From contig JAUZNZ010000003.1 of assembly GCA_030706735.1 (NCBI GenBank), positions 62,001 through 126,000 of the forward strand: a stretch of DNA of 64,000 bases, read 5' to 3'. The position numbers and the translations under genes are program-made. The stretch comes from Bacteroidota bacterium. Lineage in GTDB: Bacteria > Bacteroidota > Bacteroidia > Chitinophagales > Chitinophagaceae. Shown one piece after another: positions 51,782 to 61,832 of this stretch (positions are counted from its first letter, which is position 1; the number at the start of each line of letters is the position of its first letter). The notes under the pieces are model-generated. The model saw nothing but the letters and a program-made list of their open reading frames with translations, did not search any database and was not told the DNA's origin.

Positions 51782-53067
51782 CTATCCTTCATCTCCTTTG
51801 ACAGGGTCACCAGTACCTTATCGATGCGTTGCGCGTCCATGTCGATGATCTCGAAGGTAAACCCCCTCCATTCCAGCTTTTCTCCGGTTCGCGGGATTCG
51901 TTCCAGCTCGTTCAGGATGAAGCCCGCGAGCGTATCGAACTGGTGGTCGCCTTCATTCATCCAGTCCGTCCGGTGGAAATGGGCAAGAAACTCGTAGAAA
52001 GGCACTTGTCCATCCACGATCCAGCTCCCGTCCTCCCTTTCAATGATCTCATAGTCCGGCAGGTCGGGCTGGGGAATATCGCCCACAATGGCCTCGAGGA
52101 TATCATTCAGGGTGATCAGCCCGAGCATGCTGCCGTATTCATCTACGATGAAACAGCAATGGATCCTCGACTGCTTGAACCGTTCCAGCACGACATAGGC
52201 CGAATTGTTCTCCGGAACGAACAGCGCGGGACTCATGATCTCCTTGAACAGCTTGTTGTCGTCACTGACATACAGGTCCTTGATCGACACCACCCCCTTG
52301 ATATTGTCGATCTCGCCATCGCAGATCGGATACACCGAATGAGGTTCTTTAATGATCTTTTCCTTGATCGTCTGTTCGTTCTCATTCAGGTCGAACCAGA
52401 TGATATCGCTGCGATGGGTCATCAACGAGGTGATCTTCCGGTCTCCAAGATGGAATACGCGTTCGATGATCTCCTGCTCCGCCTCCTCGATGGTGCCCTG
52501 TTCGGTTCCTTCATTGATGATGGCCTTGATCTCGTCCTCCGTGACGGCGCTGTCCTGGGATGGCGAAATAGGAAAGAATTTAAAGAAAAGGTTGCTGGTT
52601 GTATTCAGCAGCCAGACGATGGGGTGGGCGACCATGGCCAGGATCTTCATCGGACGGGCCACTATGCGGGCGATCCACTCGGCGCGGAGAAGCCCGATGC
52701 GTTTGGGGATCAGTTCCCCGAAGATGATCGACAATAAGGTAACGCAGATCAGGATCAGGGCCGTGGAAATGTTGGCGGCATAAGGTCTCAACCAGCCGAT
52801 CCTGGCGATATAGGGCTCCAGGTTGGCGCTGAATTTCTCCCCCGAATAAAATCCCACCAGGATGGCCACCAGGGTGATGCCGATCTGGGCGGTCGGCAGG
52901 AACAGTTCCGGGTCTTCGGCCAGCTTGAGAGCGGCCCTGGAACGTTCGTCGCCGTCATTCGCCAGGTTCTCAAGCTTGGATTTGCGCGCCGAGACCAGGG
53001 AAATCTCCGCCATGACGAAAAGACCGTTGATAATGATCAGAAAAAAAAGTATGAAGATCTCAAGCAT
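51766..53067 (-). CDS. CNNM/CorC-type membrane protein with CBS pair
   Basis: 433 residues from the ATG at 53067. DUF21/CNNM membrane domain (about 1-190, MLEIFILFFLIIINGLFVMAEISLVSARKS), a CBS pair (about 205-330) and a C-terminal CorC_HlyC domain (about 345-430). Family linked to Mg/Co efflux and formerly called hemolysins. Its first bases overlap the end of the PAP2 gene. Confidence 0.92.
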   Translation of the reverse strand: MLEIFILFFLIIINGLFVMAEISLVSARKSKLENLANDGDERSRAALKLAEDPELFLPTAQIGITLVAILVGFYSGEKFSANLEPYIARIGWLRPYAANISTALILICVTLLSIIFGELIPKRIGLLRAEWIARIVARPMKILAMVAHPIVWLLNTTSNLFFKFFPISPSQDSAVTEDEIKAIINEGTEQGTIEEAEQEIIERVFHLGDRKITSLMTHRSDIIWFDLNENEQTIKEKIIKEPHSVYPICDGEIDNIKGVVSIKDLYVSDDNKLFKEIMSPALFVPENNSAYVVLERFKQSRIHCCFIVDEYGSMLGLITLNDILEAIVGDIPQPDLPDYEIIEREDGSWIVDGQVPFYEFLAHFHRTDWMNEGDHQFDTLAGFILNELERIPRTGEKLEWRGFTFEIIDMDAQRIDKVLVTLSKEMKDSQNSR

Positions 53068-53686
53068 GTTGACGATTGTAGGGTGGTAAGGTAAGCATTC
53101 CAAACTGCCTGCGGAACAGCAGGTTTACGCCCAGACCGATCAGGCATCCGAGAATGGCGCCGCTGAGGACATCCGCCGGATAGTGCACGCCGACATAGAT
53201 CTGGGCATAGGAGATGAGGAAAGCCCACGCGAATACAATGCCCCACCAGCGGCTGGTATGCCGCAGGGTCGCATAGATGAAGGTGGCGGCAGCAAAATGG
53301 TTGCAGGCATGCGAAGAAGTAAAGCTGGAGCTCATGGGACAATAGTTTACCAGCACACGGATCGTGGAATTCATGACCGGATCCTGGCATGGTCGCAGTC
53401 GAAAGACCAACTCCTTCATGAGATGACTGCTGACGAGATCGCCGATGACGCCGGTCATGATCAGTGCGAAAGCCCAAAACCAGCCCTTCCGGGCAAAATT
53501 AAGCGTGATGAACACCAGGAGGAACAGGTAAAAAGGAACCCAAAGCTCGGACTCGCGAAGGAAGGGGAATACCGCATCAAACACAGGGTTTGTCCATTCC
53601 CCGTTGATGCGGGTAAATAACCAATGATCCGCCCGCAAGATCCCTTGTATTAAGCCCGGATGAACGTCCGTTTCGAGTAAAATCAT
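53060..53686 (-). CDS. PAP2-family membrane phosphatase
   Basis: 208 residues, about five membrane segments, with the three PAP2 motifs KELVFRLRPCQDP, SSFTSSHACNHF and YVGVHYPADVLSGAI. Likely dephosphorylates a lipid phosphate such as undecaprenyl pyrophosphate or phosphatidate. The following CNNM gene starts inside its last codons. Confidence 0.92.
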   Translation of the reverse strand: MILLETDVHPGLIQGILRADHWLFTRINGEWTNPVFDAVFPFLRESELWVPFYLFLLVFITLNFARKGWFWAFALIMTGVIGDLVSSHLMKELVFRLRPCQDPVMNSTIRVLVNYCPMSSSFTSSHACNHFAAATFIYATLRHTSRWWGIVFAWAFLISYAQIYVGVHYPADVLSGAILGCLIGLGVNLLFRRQFGMLTLPPYNRQHA

Positions 53687-53727
53687 GGTTTCCAGAATAA
53701 TTGGTCTAATTTTACGCCCGCTTTCAA

Positions 53728-55749
53728 ATGGCTAAATTCATGGGGTCAAGAATAAAGATACCGAAATTGGTTCGTTCGGTTTTTGCCGTGGGGATTATTT
53801 TTTTGTTGATTATGAGCCTCGTGCGCGTGGCGTTCTTTTATTCGTTCAGCAGCCAGGGCCATTCGCTGGTCAGCGTCCTTCCCTCCTTTGTCATGGGCCT
53901 GCGATATGATCTGCGATGTGTGGGCTTGCTCTTCCTGCTCTTGCTGCTCCTGGGCAGCATTAACGCCTTTGACCCCTTCCGGAGGGACCTCGGCCGCAAA
54001 CTGGCCTTATTCCTGATCGGTCTGTCTGCATTCCTCCTGACTTTCTTCTACTCGATCGATTTTTCATACTACAGTTATCTGAAGCAGCGTTTGAATGCAA
54101 GCGTCCTGAACTATCTCGAGGATGCAGGCATCTCCGCGAATATGGTATGGCAGACCTACCCCGTTCTGCGTATCCTGCTCTTATGGATCGCGGGCACCTG
54201 GGCCATCTATTTTCTGTGCAGAATAGTGTATCGGCGGATCGCCAGGGACCACTCACACACCCCGGACAAGCGCCTTCGCATAACCTGGATCGTGGCCGTC
54301 GCCTTGCTGGCGGGACTGGGAATATGGGGCAGACCGGGTCAGTTTCCAATAAGATGGAGCGACGCCTTTGCCCTGGGCAGCGACTACAATGCAAATCTTG
54401 CTCTTAATCCCTTCCAGTCCTTCGTCAGCAGCCTGGAATTCCGTCACAGTACCTATGACAGCGCCAAGGTCGTACGCGCTCTTCCCTTATTGAGGCCTTT
54501 CTTCGGTTTCCGCCAAACGGATTCACTGGCCGGGAACCTGGACAGGGAGCTGGCGCCCCGGACCGGCTCGCTGACCACCCGGCCCAATGTCGTGCTCGTG
54601 ATCTGCGAATCCTTCAGTGGCTATAAGAGCTCTATGTGGGGTAATCCCCTGAATACGACTCCATTCTTTGACGGGATGTGCCGCAACGGCCTGTTTTTCG
54701 ATCATTGCTTTACGCCGAGTTATGGCACGGCCCGCGGTGTCTGGGCGGTAGTCACCGGCATCCCGGATGTCGCCGCCGGCGGCTCGGCTACCTCGAGCCG
54801 CAATCCGAATGCCGTCGATCAGCATAGCATCATCAATGATTTCGAAGGCTATTCGCCGTTCTATTTCCTTGGCGGCAGCACAAGCTGGGCGAATATCCGC
54901 GGTTTGCTCAAAGGGAATATCAAGGGGCTGCATTTGTTCGAACAGGAAGATTATGACGCGCCGAAGATCGACGTCTGGGGCATCAGCGACAAGAACCTCT
55001 TCCTGGAGGCCAATAAGGTGCTCAGGCAACAAACCTCCCCCTTCTTCGCGATCATCCAAACGGCCGACAATCACAGGCCCTACACGATTCCCAAAGAGGA
55101 CCAGGAAGCCTTCCCGTTGCGTAACGTGGCCACGGATTCCCTCCGGAGATTTGGCTTCGAGAGCAATGCGGAAATGAATGCTTTTCGTTATACCGATTTT
55201 GGCTATCGGACCTTCATCGAAACCGCCTCGAAGGAAAAATATTTCGACAATACGATCTTCCTGTTCATCGGCGACCATGGCATTCCGGGGGATGCAGGCC
55301 AAATGCTGCCCCGCGCATGGACCGACCAACGGCTTACGGCCGAACATGTCCCCTTGCTCATCTATTCGCCAAAGCTTATTCACCCCCGCCGCGACTCCGG
55401 AGTTTGTTCGCAGGTGGATGTGCTTCCCACATTGGCCGGGCTTTGCGGCGTGCCTTATCGCAATACGACCTTCGGCCGTGATCTGTTGGACACTGCTGCC
55501 CGAAAGGATAAGGATCTTGCTTTTATCTATGACTTCGACCAGGGCTATATCGGCATCATCCGCGACGACTATTTCTATCGCAGACAGGCGGGCAGCGGCA
55601 AAGAAGAGATGGTGCCGGTACGAAACAATAACCCGGTACCAGCCGCGGTCTTCAACGACCGGAAGGCCAGCCTCCGCGCGTTGACGGAAGGGTTTTATGA
55701 GACCGCGAAGTATATGCTCCTTAATAATAAGAAGAAGGACGGGAAATGA
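53728..55749 (+). CDS. LtaS/OpgB-like membrane sulfatase-fold phosphoglycerol transferase
   Basis: 673 residues. Five membrane segments in the first 200 residues, then an extracytoplasmic alkaline-phosphatase-superfamily domain (about 285-620): VLVICESFSGYKSSMWG, FTPSYGTARGVWAVVTG with the likely catalytic Thr, IQTADNHRPY and FIGDHGIPG. In Gram-positives the family makes lipoteichoic acid; in a Gram-negative it more likely decorates glycans or lipids with a phospho-group. It converges head-on with the methyltransferase gene (TGATCA). Confidence 0.88.
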   Translation: MAKFMGSRIKIPKLVRSVFAVGIIFLLIMSLVRVAFFYSFSSQGHSLVSVLPSFVMGLRYDLRCVGLLFLLLLLLGSINAFDPFRRDLGRKLALFLIGLSAFLLTFFYSIDFSYYSYLKQRLNASVLNYLEDAGISANMVWQTYPVLRILLLWIAGTWAIYFLCRIVYRRIARDHSHTPDKRLRITWIVAVALLAGLGIWGRPGQFPIRWSDAFALGSDYNANLALNPFQSFVSSLEFRHSTYDSAKVVRALPLLRPFFGFRQTDSLAGNLDRELAPRTGSLTTRPNVVLVICESFSGYKSSMWGNPLNTTPFFDGMCRNGLFFDHCFTPSYGTARGVWAVVTGIPDVAAGGSATSSRNPNAVDQHSIINDFEGYSPFYFLGGSTSWANIRGLLKGNIKGLHLFEQEDYDAPKIDVWGISDKNLFLEANKVLRQQTSPFFAIIQTADNHRPYTIPKEDQEAFPLRNVATDSLRRFGFESNAEMNAFRYTDFGYRTFIETASKEKYFDNTIFLFIGDHGIPGDAGQMLPRAWTDQRLTAEHVPLLIYSPKLIHPRRDSGVCSQVDVLPTLAGLCGVPYRNTTFGRDLLDTAARKDKDLAFIYDFDQGYIGIIRDDYFYRRQAGSGKEEMVPVRNNNPVPAAVFNDRKASLRALTEGFYETAKYMLLNNKKKDGK

Positions 55750-56496
55750 TCACCCGGATTTTCGCGCGATCAACAGCAGGCGGGGCGAACGGGCCTGATC
55801 GAAGGCCCCGAGCCGGTAGTCGCCGAAGAGCTGGTCGATCCGAAATCCATGTTGCGTCAGCATCCTCGAAAAATCGGGTAATCTCAGGGCCGCGATCTTC
55901 TCTGTGTATTCCAGCGGCCCGTCCAGGGCCCCGTCCTCGATCCGGATCCGCTTAAAAAAATGCTTCCCGTCGAAGGACCGGGTCAGATGATAGGTCGTCC
56001 CATCGATCCTGCGCTCGGAATGTGGCTGCAAATGGGCGGCTGCATAATGGATGTTGAGATAATCGATTACCAGGCATCCCTTTGGGCGCAATGACCTGCC
56101 GATGCTTCGGATCGCATTGCCATTTTCCCGTTCCGTTCTGAAATACCCGAAGCTGGTAAAGAAGTTGAACGCATAGTCGAAGTAATTGATCCAAAAGGGA
56201 AGGCGCATGTCATGCACATAAAAATGCAGGTGATCGTTTTCGAACCGGCGGGCATAGGCGATACTGGCGGGCGCCAGGTCGATCCCGGTCACATCGAATC
56301 CCTTTTCCCCAAGGATCCGCGAATGACGACCCCGGCCACAGCCTACGTCAAGCATGCGGGCGCCGGGCCGCGGGTTAAGAAGATCGAGCAGGTGGGAAAT
56401 AAAAGCAGCCGCCTCCGTTTCATCCCTTTCGAAATACAGCTTGTGATAATACGGAGAATCGAACCAATCACGGAACCATTCAGGATGTACGCGCAT
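55750..56496 (-). CDS. Class I SAM-dependent methyltransferase
   Basis: 248 residues. SAM motif I MLDVGCGRGRHSRILGEKGFDVTGIDLAP, and VIDYLN at the motif-IV position. The N-terminus MRVHPEWFRDWFDSPYYHKLYFERDETEA is a conserved Bacteroidota type. Substrate unknown. Confidence 0.9.
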   Translation of the reverse strand: MRVHPEWFRDWFDSPYYHKLYFERDETEAAAFISHLLDLLNPRPGARMLDVGCGRGRHSRILGEKGFDVTGIDLAPASIAYARRFENDHLHFYVHDMRLPFWINYFDYAFNFFTSFGYFRTERENGNAIRSIGRSLRPKGCLVIDYLNIHYAAAHLQPHSERRIDGTTYHLTRSFDGKHFFKRIRIEDGALDGPLEYTEKIAALRLPDFSRMLTQHGFRIDQLFGDYRLGAFDQARSPRLLLIARKSG

Positions 56497-56612
56497 GCTT
56501 TATTTTACCGAATTTATGTTAATATTTAATATTTTATTATTTGTTTTCTGGCATTTTACTTGCTTCCATTGTATCCATTGGATCTATTCTCCTTTTCGCC
56601 ATCCCAAACCCT

Positions 56613-56620
56613 TATTTTTG
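56613..56620 (+). promoter_or_regulatory. -7 box of glmM
   Basis: TATTTTTG matches TAnnTTTG exactly and ends 22 bases before the glmM start. The preceding 100 bases are strikingly AT-rich compared with the surroundings. No clear -33 TTG. Confidence 0.5.
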
Positions 56621-56642
56621 TAAGTAACTAAACTCAGAGACT

Positions 56643-58022
56643 GTGGCATTGATCAAGAGTATCTCCGGCATCAGGGGAACGATTGGAGGGAAGCCCGGCG
56701 AGAACCTGTCCCCGACGGATATCGTAAAATTTGCCGCCGCATTCGGCAGTCGGGTGCTTGAAGGGAAAAAAGGCCGGAAGGTCGTTATCGGCCGGGATGG
56801 GCGTATCAGTGGGGAAATGGTGAGCAGCCTGGTCGTCAATACGTTGAGAGGACTGGGCCTGGACGTGATCGATCTCGGGCTGTCTACGACGCCTACCGTG
56901 GAACTGGCCGTTGCGGGCGAATCAGCCGCTGCGGGTATCATCATTACGGCCAGTCATAATCCAAAGGAATGGAATGCCCTGAAATTGCTGAACAGCCATG
57001 GCGAGTTCATCAGCGCGGAGGAAGGCGTGAACGTACTGGAACGCGCGCGTAAAGAAGACTTTGTCTTCGCGCCTGTGGACAAACTGGGGGGTTATTCGCA
57101 GGATAATTCCTGGCTCAAAAAGCATATCGACGCGGTACTGCATTACCCTCTGGTGAATGCCAGGGGCATTGCGCAGAAACGGTACAAGATCGTCGTCGAT
57201 ACGATCAATTCTACGGGGGCCTTATTCATACCGCCCTTGCTGAAGGCATTGGGCGTACAGGAGGTGATCCTCCTCAATGAAGAGATCAATGGCCGTTTTG
57301 CGCACAACCCTGAACCGCTGCCGGAGAACCTTTCCGGCCTGAGCGCCCTGGTGCAAAAGTCGAAGGCCGATCTGGGTATCGCCGTAGATCCCGACGTCGA
57401 CCGGCTCTGTTTCGTGTGTGAGGATGGCAGCATGTTCGGCGAGGAGTATACCCTCGTCGCCGTGGCAGACTATGTTCTGGGTAAACGCCCCGGCAATACC
57501 GTCAGCAACATGAGCAGTACCAAAGCGCTGAAGGAGATTACGATCCGGCATGGCGGAACTTATTTCCCGTCGGCTGTGGGGGAAGTCAATGTGGTTGCTG
57601 CCATGCGGGCCGTCAATGCAGTGATCGGCGGAGAGGGCAATGGCGGCATCATCGTTCCGGACCTCCATTACGGCCGCGATGCCCTGATCGGCATCGGCCT
57701 TTTCCTGAGCGCCTTGTCAGAGCATAAGAACGGGATCAGGTCCTTCCGGTCCCGGTATCCCGACTATTTTATATCCAAGAACAAGATCGAATTGCGAAAC
57801 GGGATCGACGTATCCGCCGTCCTGGATAAGATCCGGAAAAAGTACAAAAACCACCCCATGAATACCGACGACGGCCTCAAGATCGAGTTCGACGACGACT
57901 GGGTGCACCTTCGCAGCTCCAATACCGAGCCGATCATCAGGATCTACGCAGAAAGCAGCTTTGAAACGACGGCTAATAACATCGCCCTCCGCCTCATGCA
58001 GGATATCAGAGAATTCATCTAG
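56643..58022 (+). CDS. glmM: Phosphoglucosamine mutase
   Basis: 459 residues, alpha-D-phosphohexomutase family; interconverts glucosamine 6- and 1-phosphate for cell-wall precursors. Starts at GTG (56643). Phosphoserine S104 in TASHNPKEWN, metal loop VDPDVDRL, sugar loop EGNGGIIV and phosphate-binding RSSNTEPIIRIYAE. GlmM rather than phosphomannomutase is inferred from overall motif agreement. Confidence 0.88.
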   Translation: MALIKSISGIRGTIGGKPGENLSPTDIVKFAAAFGSRVLEGKKGRKVVIGRDGRISGEMVSSLVVNTLRGLGLDVIDLGLSTTPTVELAVAGESAAAGIIITASHNPKEWNALKLLNSHGEFISAEEGVNVLERARKEDFVFAPVDKLGGYSQDNSWLKKHIDAVLHYPLVNARGIAQKRYKIVVDTINSTGALFIPPLLKALGVQEVILLNEEINGRFAHNPEPLPENLSGLSALVQKSKADLGIAVDPDVDRLCFVCEDGSMFGEEYTLVAVADYVLGKRPGNTVSNMSSTKALKEITIRHGGTYFPSAVGEVNVVAAMRAVNAVIGGEGNGGIIVPDLHYGRDALIGIGLFLSALSEHKNGIRSFRSRYPDYFISKNKIELRNGIDVSAVLDKIRKKYKNHPMNTDDGLKIEFDDDWVHLRSSNTEPIIRIYAESSFETTANNIALRLMQDIREFI

Positions 58023-58034
58023 CTTTGCGGCTCT

Positions 58035-59162
58035 ATGCAACGCATTTATTTCGACAATGCAGCCACAACCTCTCTCGATCCCCAGGTGCTGGAAGCGATG
58101 ATGCCCTACCTGACCGAAAAGTTCGGCAACCCCTCATCGATCTATTCTTATGGGCGTGAATCGCGCATGGCAATCGAAACGGCGCGAAAGACCGTGGCCA
58201 GACTGCTCAATGCCCACCCGGCGGAGATCTTCTTCACGTCCGGCGGAACGGAAAGCTCGAATACGGCTATTTATGCGGCCATCCGGGACCTGGGTTGCAC
58301 ACACATCATCTCCTCACCACTGGAACACCATGCTACCTTGCATACGGTGGAACATGCGCTTAAGCGGGGGGAGGTGGCCTTGAGCCAGGTCGAACTGCTG
58401 AACAACGGCCATATCGATCTGGAGGACCTGGAAAGGTTGCTTGCCGGCAGTGAGGGCAAGACTCTCGTTACCCTGATGCACGCCAATAACGAGATTGGCA
58501 ATATGATCGACCTGCACGTCGTAGGGGAGATGTGCAAGAGATATGGGGCTATTTTTCACTCCGACACCGTGCAGACCGTCGGGCATTTTCCTTTCGATCT
58601 CCGCAAGACCCCCGTCCATTTTATCACCGGCGCGGGACACAAGTTCCATGGCCCTAAAGGGGTGGGGCTTCTCTATATCAATGAAAATGTAAAAATTCAT
58701 CCTTACCTGCATGGCGGATCCCAGGAACGGAATATGCGGGCAGGCACGGAAAACCTGTATGGCATCGTCGGCTTCGCCCGGGCGCTGGAACTGGCGACCG
58801 CGGCGTATGAGGAGGACAGTGCCTATATCGATGGCGTCAGGAGATACATGATGGAACAACTGCTTGATCGGGTTCCCGGGGTGCATTTCAACGGAGATCC
58901 GCTGGGCAAGAGCCTTTATACGGTACTTAGCGTTTCCTTCCCCAAGACGGAGCGATCCGAGATGCTGCTGTTCAATCTCGATATCAACCATATCTGTGCG
59001 TCCGGAGGCAGCGCCTGTACCAGCGGAGCCGAGCAGGGATCACACGTCATCAGGGCGATCAACAGCAATCCCAACCAGGTTACCGTACGGTTCTCCTTCA
59101 GCAGGCACAACAACAAAGAAGAGGTGGATCGGGTGGTGGAAAAATTGACAGAGCTGATCTGA
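58035..59162 (+). CDS. Cysteine desulfurase
   Basis: 375 residues, NifS/IscS-type PLP enzyme: YFDNAATTSLDP start, HANNEIGN, PLP Lys in GAGHKFHGPKGVGLL and catalytic Cys in CASGGSACTSG. Provides sulfur for Fe-S clusters or thio-modification. Co-directional and 12 bases after glmM. Confidence 0.93.
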   Translation: MQRIYFDNAATTSLDPQVLEAMMPYLTEKFGNPSSIYSYGRESRMAIETARKTVARLLNAHPAEIFFTSGGTESSNTAIYAAIRDLGCTHIISSPLEHHATLHTVEHALKRGEVALSQVELLNNGHIDLEDLERLLAGSEGKTLVTLMHANNEIGNMIDLHVVGEMCKRYGAIFHSDTVQTVGHFPFDLRKTPVHFITGAGHKFHGPKGVGLLYINENVKIHPYLHGGSQERNMRAGTENLYGIVGFARALELATAAYEEDSAYIDGVRRYMMEQLLDRVPGVHFNGDPLGKSLYTVLSVSFPKTERSEMLLFNLDINHICASGGSACTSGAEQGSHVIRAINSNPNQVTVRFSFSRHNNKEEVDRVVEKLTELI

Positions 59163-59174
59163 AAATGATCCCGG

Positions 59175-60665
59175 ATGCAATATGTGATCGGCATTGATAT
59201 CGGAACGACCAGCACCAAGGCCGTCGCCTTCACCGATGCGGGAGAAATACTGGCGACCTGCCATTCCGGTTATTCTGCCTTCTCCGACAAGGCCGGATGG
59301 CATGAATTGGACCCCATCGTGCTTTTTGACGCCACCACAAGGGTCTTGAAACAGGCCGTGCAAGGGGCAGGAAAAGAAGGATTGGTTGGGGTCTGCTTCA
59401 GCTGCGCAATGCACAGCCTGATCGCAGTGGACCATACCGGCGAGCCCATCACCCCCGCCATGACCTGGGCGGATCTTCGAAGCCAGAAAGTTGCCCAGGC
59501 ACTGAAGGGCACCGACGCCGGGAAAAGGATCTACCGCCAGACGGGAACGCCCGTTCATGCGATGTCTCCCTTGTGCAAACTACTCTGGATGAGGGATAAC
59601 AGCCCGGAGATCTTTCACACGGCGTCACGCTTCGTCTCCATCAAGGAATATATTTGGTTTCGTCTTTTCGGTACCTGGCGCATCGACCATTCGCTGGCTT
59701 CCGCCACCGGCTTGTTCGATATCTATGCCCTGACCTGGTTTGCCGAATCTTTGGAACTTGCGGGGATCGGAGCCGAACGATTGTCCGAACCGGTGCCCTG
59801 CACCTTTTCCGAACCGGCCCTTTCCGAGGCATTGACTGGAGGACTGGGGCTGCCAGCCGGCCTGCCTTTGATCATCGGCAGCAGCGATGGATGCCTGGCC
59901 AACCTGGGCAGCCATGCCGTCCGCCACGGCGAAACGACCCTGACGATCGGGACGAGCGGCGCCGTCCGGATGACCACGCCCGCGCCCCGATACGATCCGC
60001 AGGAACGCATATTCAATTATATCCTTTCCGGAAAAACCTATGTCTGCGGCGGTGCGACCAATAATGGCGGAAATGTACTGCAATGGTATGCGCAGCAGTT
60101 TATGGGCCGCAAAATGCCGCCGGATCCGGCTGAACTAAGTTCATTGATCCACGAGGCCATGTCGGTGGCCCCCGGCTGCGAGGGGCTCGTCTTTCTTCCT
60201 TACCTGCATGGGGAACGGGCGCCGCTCTGGGATGCCGGGGCGACGGGTGTTTTTTTCGGCATCCGATCGAACCATGAGCAGCGACATTTCCTGCGCGCCG
60301 TGATCGAAGGCGTTTCCTACTCCTTGTTCCAGGTGGGAGCTTCCCTTCAGGAGGCGATCGGTCCGATCGAATGCGTCTATGCCAGTGGAGGATTTATCCG
60401 TTCGGAGGCCTGGCTTCAACTGATCGCCGACCTCTTTTTAAAAAAAGTCAATATTACCAATTCGGCCGATGCGTCCGCCATCGGAGCGGCCATCCTCGGA
60501 ATGCACGCACTTGGCCTGATCCCGGATCTGGAAGGCTCGCAAAACCTCATTCGCATTCAGGCCTCCTATCTGCCCGATCCGGCGCGGCATACGATCTACC
60601 AACGCAACTATGCCGTATTTACCGCACTGTATGCGCGCCTGAAGGACCTGATGCCTCCGCCATGA
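59175..60665 (+). CDS. FGGY-family carbohydrate kinase, gluconokinase-like
   Basis: 496 residues. IGIDIGTTSTKAVAF at the N-terminus, TIGTSGAVRM and GLVFLPYLHGERAPLWD, ASGGFIRSEAWLQL at the C-terminus. Resembles gluconokinase (GntK-like FGGY), but xylulose cannot be excluded. 12 bases after the desulfurase gene, with no metabolic link. Confidence 0.9.
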   Translation: MQYVIGIDIGTTSTKAVAFTDAGEILATCHSGYSAFSDKAGWHELDPIVLFDATTRVLKQAVQGAGKEGLVGVCFSCAMHSLIAVDHTGEPITPAMTWADLRSQKVAQALKGTDAGKRIYRQTGTPVHAMSPLCKLLWMRDNSPEIFHTASRFVSIKEYIWFRLFGTWRIDHSLASATGLFDIYALTWFAESLELAGIGAERLSEPVPCTFSEPALSEALTGGLGLPAGLPLIIGSSDGCLANLGSHAVRHGETTLTIGTSGAVRMTTPAPRYDPQERIFNYILSGKTYVCGGATNNGGNVLQWYAQQFMGRKMPPDPAELSSLIHEAMSVAPGCEGLVFLPYLHGERAPLWDAGATGVFFGIRSNHEQRHFLRAVIEGVSYSLFQVGASLQEAIGPIECVYASGGFIRSEAWLQLIADLFLKKVNITNSADASAIGAAILGMHALGLIPDLEGSQNLIRIQASYLPDPARHTIYQRNYAVFTALYARLKDLMPPP

Positions 60666-60698
60666 TCCCAGGCTCCCCTGATCCCCGGTTTGCCCGGA

Positions 60699-61610
60699 TC
60701 ACCTGGTCCTGACCATATCCCTTGGCAGCATTCCATATTCCTTCTTGAAGGCCTTGGCGAAATGGCTGAGATTGGAAAACCCAATCTCGCTTCCCGCCTG
60801 CTTGATGCTGCACTGTCCGGTTACCAGCATTTCCTTTGCGCGCTGCAGCCTGCTCTTGTTGTAGTAGTCGTACAGAGTGAAGCCATAGACCTGCTTGAAG
60901 ATATTCTTCAGCTTGCTGGTGCTCATGAACACTTCCTGGGCCAGGGACTCGAGGGAAGGAAATCCTTCCAGCCTGCTGCTCAGGATCTGCTCGATATGCC
61001 GCATGCTCTCCAGATCGTTCTTCTTCAAAGGCCGCGGAGCCACCTGCGTCTCCTGTCGCAGGAAGCTGTGCAGGAATTTCTCAGTCAGCCGGAGCACCAA
61101 CGCGAGGCTTTTGACCTGATGCAGCGGATCGTCGGCCCTGATGGCGAATATTTCCTTCAACGCCTCGCGATGCGCAAGGTTGATGAAGGTGCGATTTGAA
61201 GCCAGGTCCTGTTCACGCGCCAGGAATTCCAGTTGTAACAGCAATTCGCCCGGCAGGAATTGAGCGGCGACCTTGCCTGACGAGAAAACAAATACCTTCT
61301 TCACTTCAGTGCCCGCCGGGATCTTCAATACCTGGCTGTCCCGGGCATCGCTAAGCCGGATCTCGTCGCCGAATGAAATGGAGAATCCGGGCTCATTTCC
61401 TGCTTCGCGAATCAGTTCAATATCCTCGTCGGACCGGAAGTTCATGATGAGGTAGGACAAGCCTGGACTGATCGTGTGCGCACTAAGGCTCCCTTCTCCG
61501 ATATGCGGCGGCAGTACCAGTTGATTGTCCTTTACAGAGAGATGGAGCTTTGCTGCAAATTCCTGCAGCCACTGTTCGTAATTTTCCAGATGCTGTGCAT
61601 GCGTTACCAT
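60699..61610 (-). CDS. AraC-family transcriptional regulator, copy 1
   Basis: 303 residues. C-terminal AraC domain (about 205-300, SLESLAQEVFMSTSKLKNIFKQVYGFTLYDYYNKSRLQRAKEML...IGFSNLSHFAKAFKKEYGMLP). The N-terminal 190 residues resemble those of the neighbouring regulator, with ISPGLSYLIMNF. The ligand is not known. Next to its paralogue with a 222-base gap. Confidence 0.93.
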   Translation of the reverse strand: MVTHAQHLENYEQWLQEFAAKLHLSVKDNQLVLPPHIGEGSLSAHTISPGLSYLIMNFRSDEDIELIREAGNEPGFSISFGDEIRLSDARDSQVLKIPAGTEVKKVFVFSSGKVAAQFLPGELLLQLEFLAREQDLASNRTFINLAHREALKEIFAIRADDPLHQVKSLALVLRLTEKFLHSFLRQETQVAPRPLKKNDLESMRHIEQILSSRLEGFPSLESLAQEVFMSTSKLKNIFKQVYGFTLYDYYNKSRLQRAKEMLVTGQCSIKQAGSEIGFSNLSHFAKAFKKEYGMLPRDMVRTR

Positions 61611-61832
61611 AATTGACCAAATTGGATTTTATGTTATGATTAATGGCAGACAGTCGTGGTGAGAGTTTCTACGATTACGGGAAGTAGGGGGTAAGACAAA
61701 CGGCAAATTTAGTGCATCGACAGGGGTATAGTTGCCCGAAAGGTCTTTTTAAATAGCTGTAGAGGGTATTTAACAATTTTTTGAGCAGAGTGAATGTCCG
61801 GTCGGGTTGACAACGATCAAGAATTCAGGCTG

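Noticed and set aside
61611-61832. Small gene or RNA between the two AraC genes
   Set aside because: No ORF with a credible start, no strong hairpin and no TAnnTTTG box; nothing supportable.
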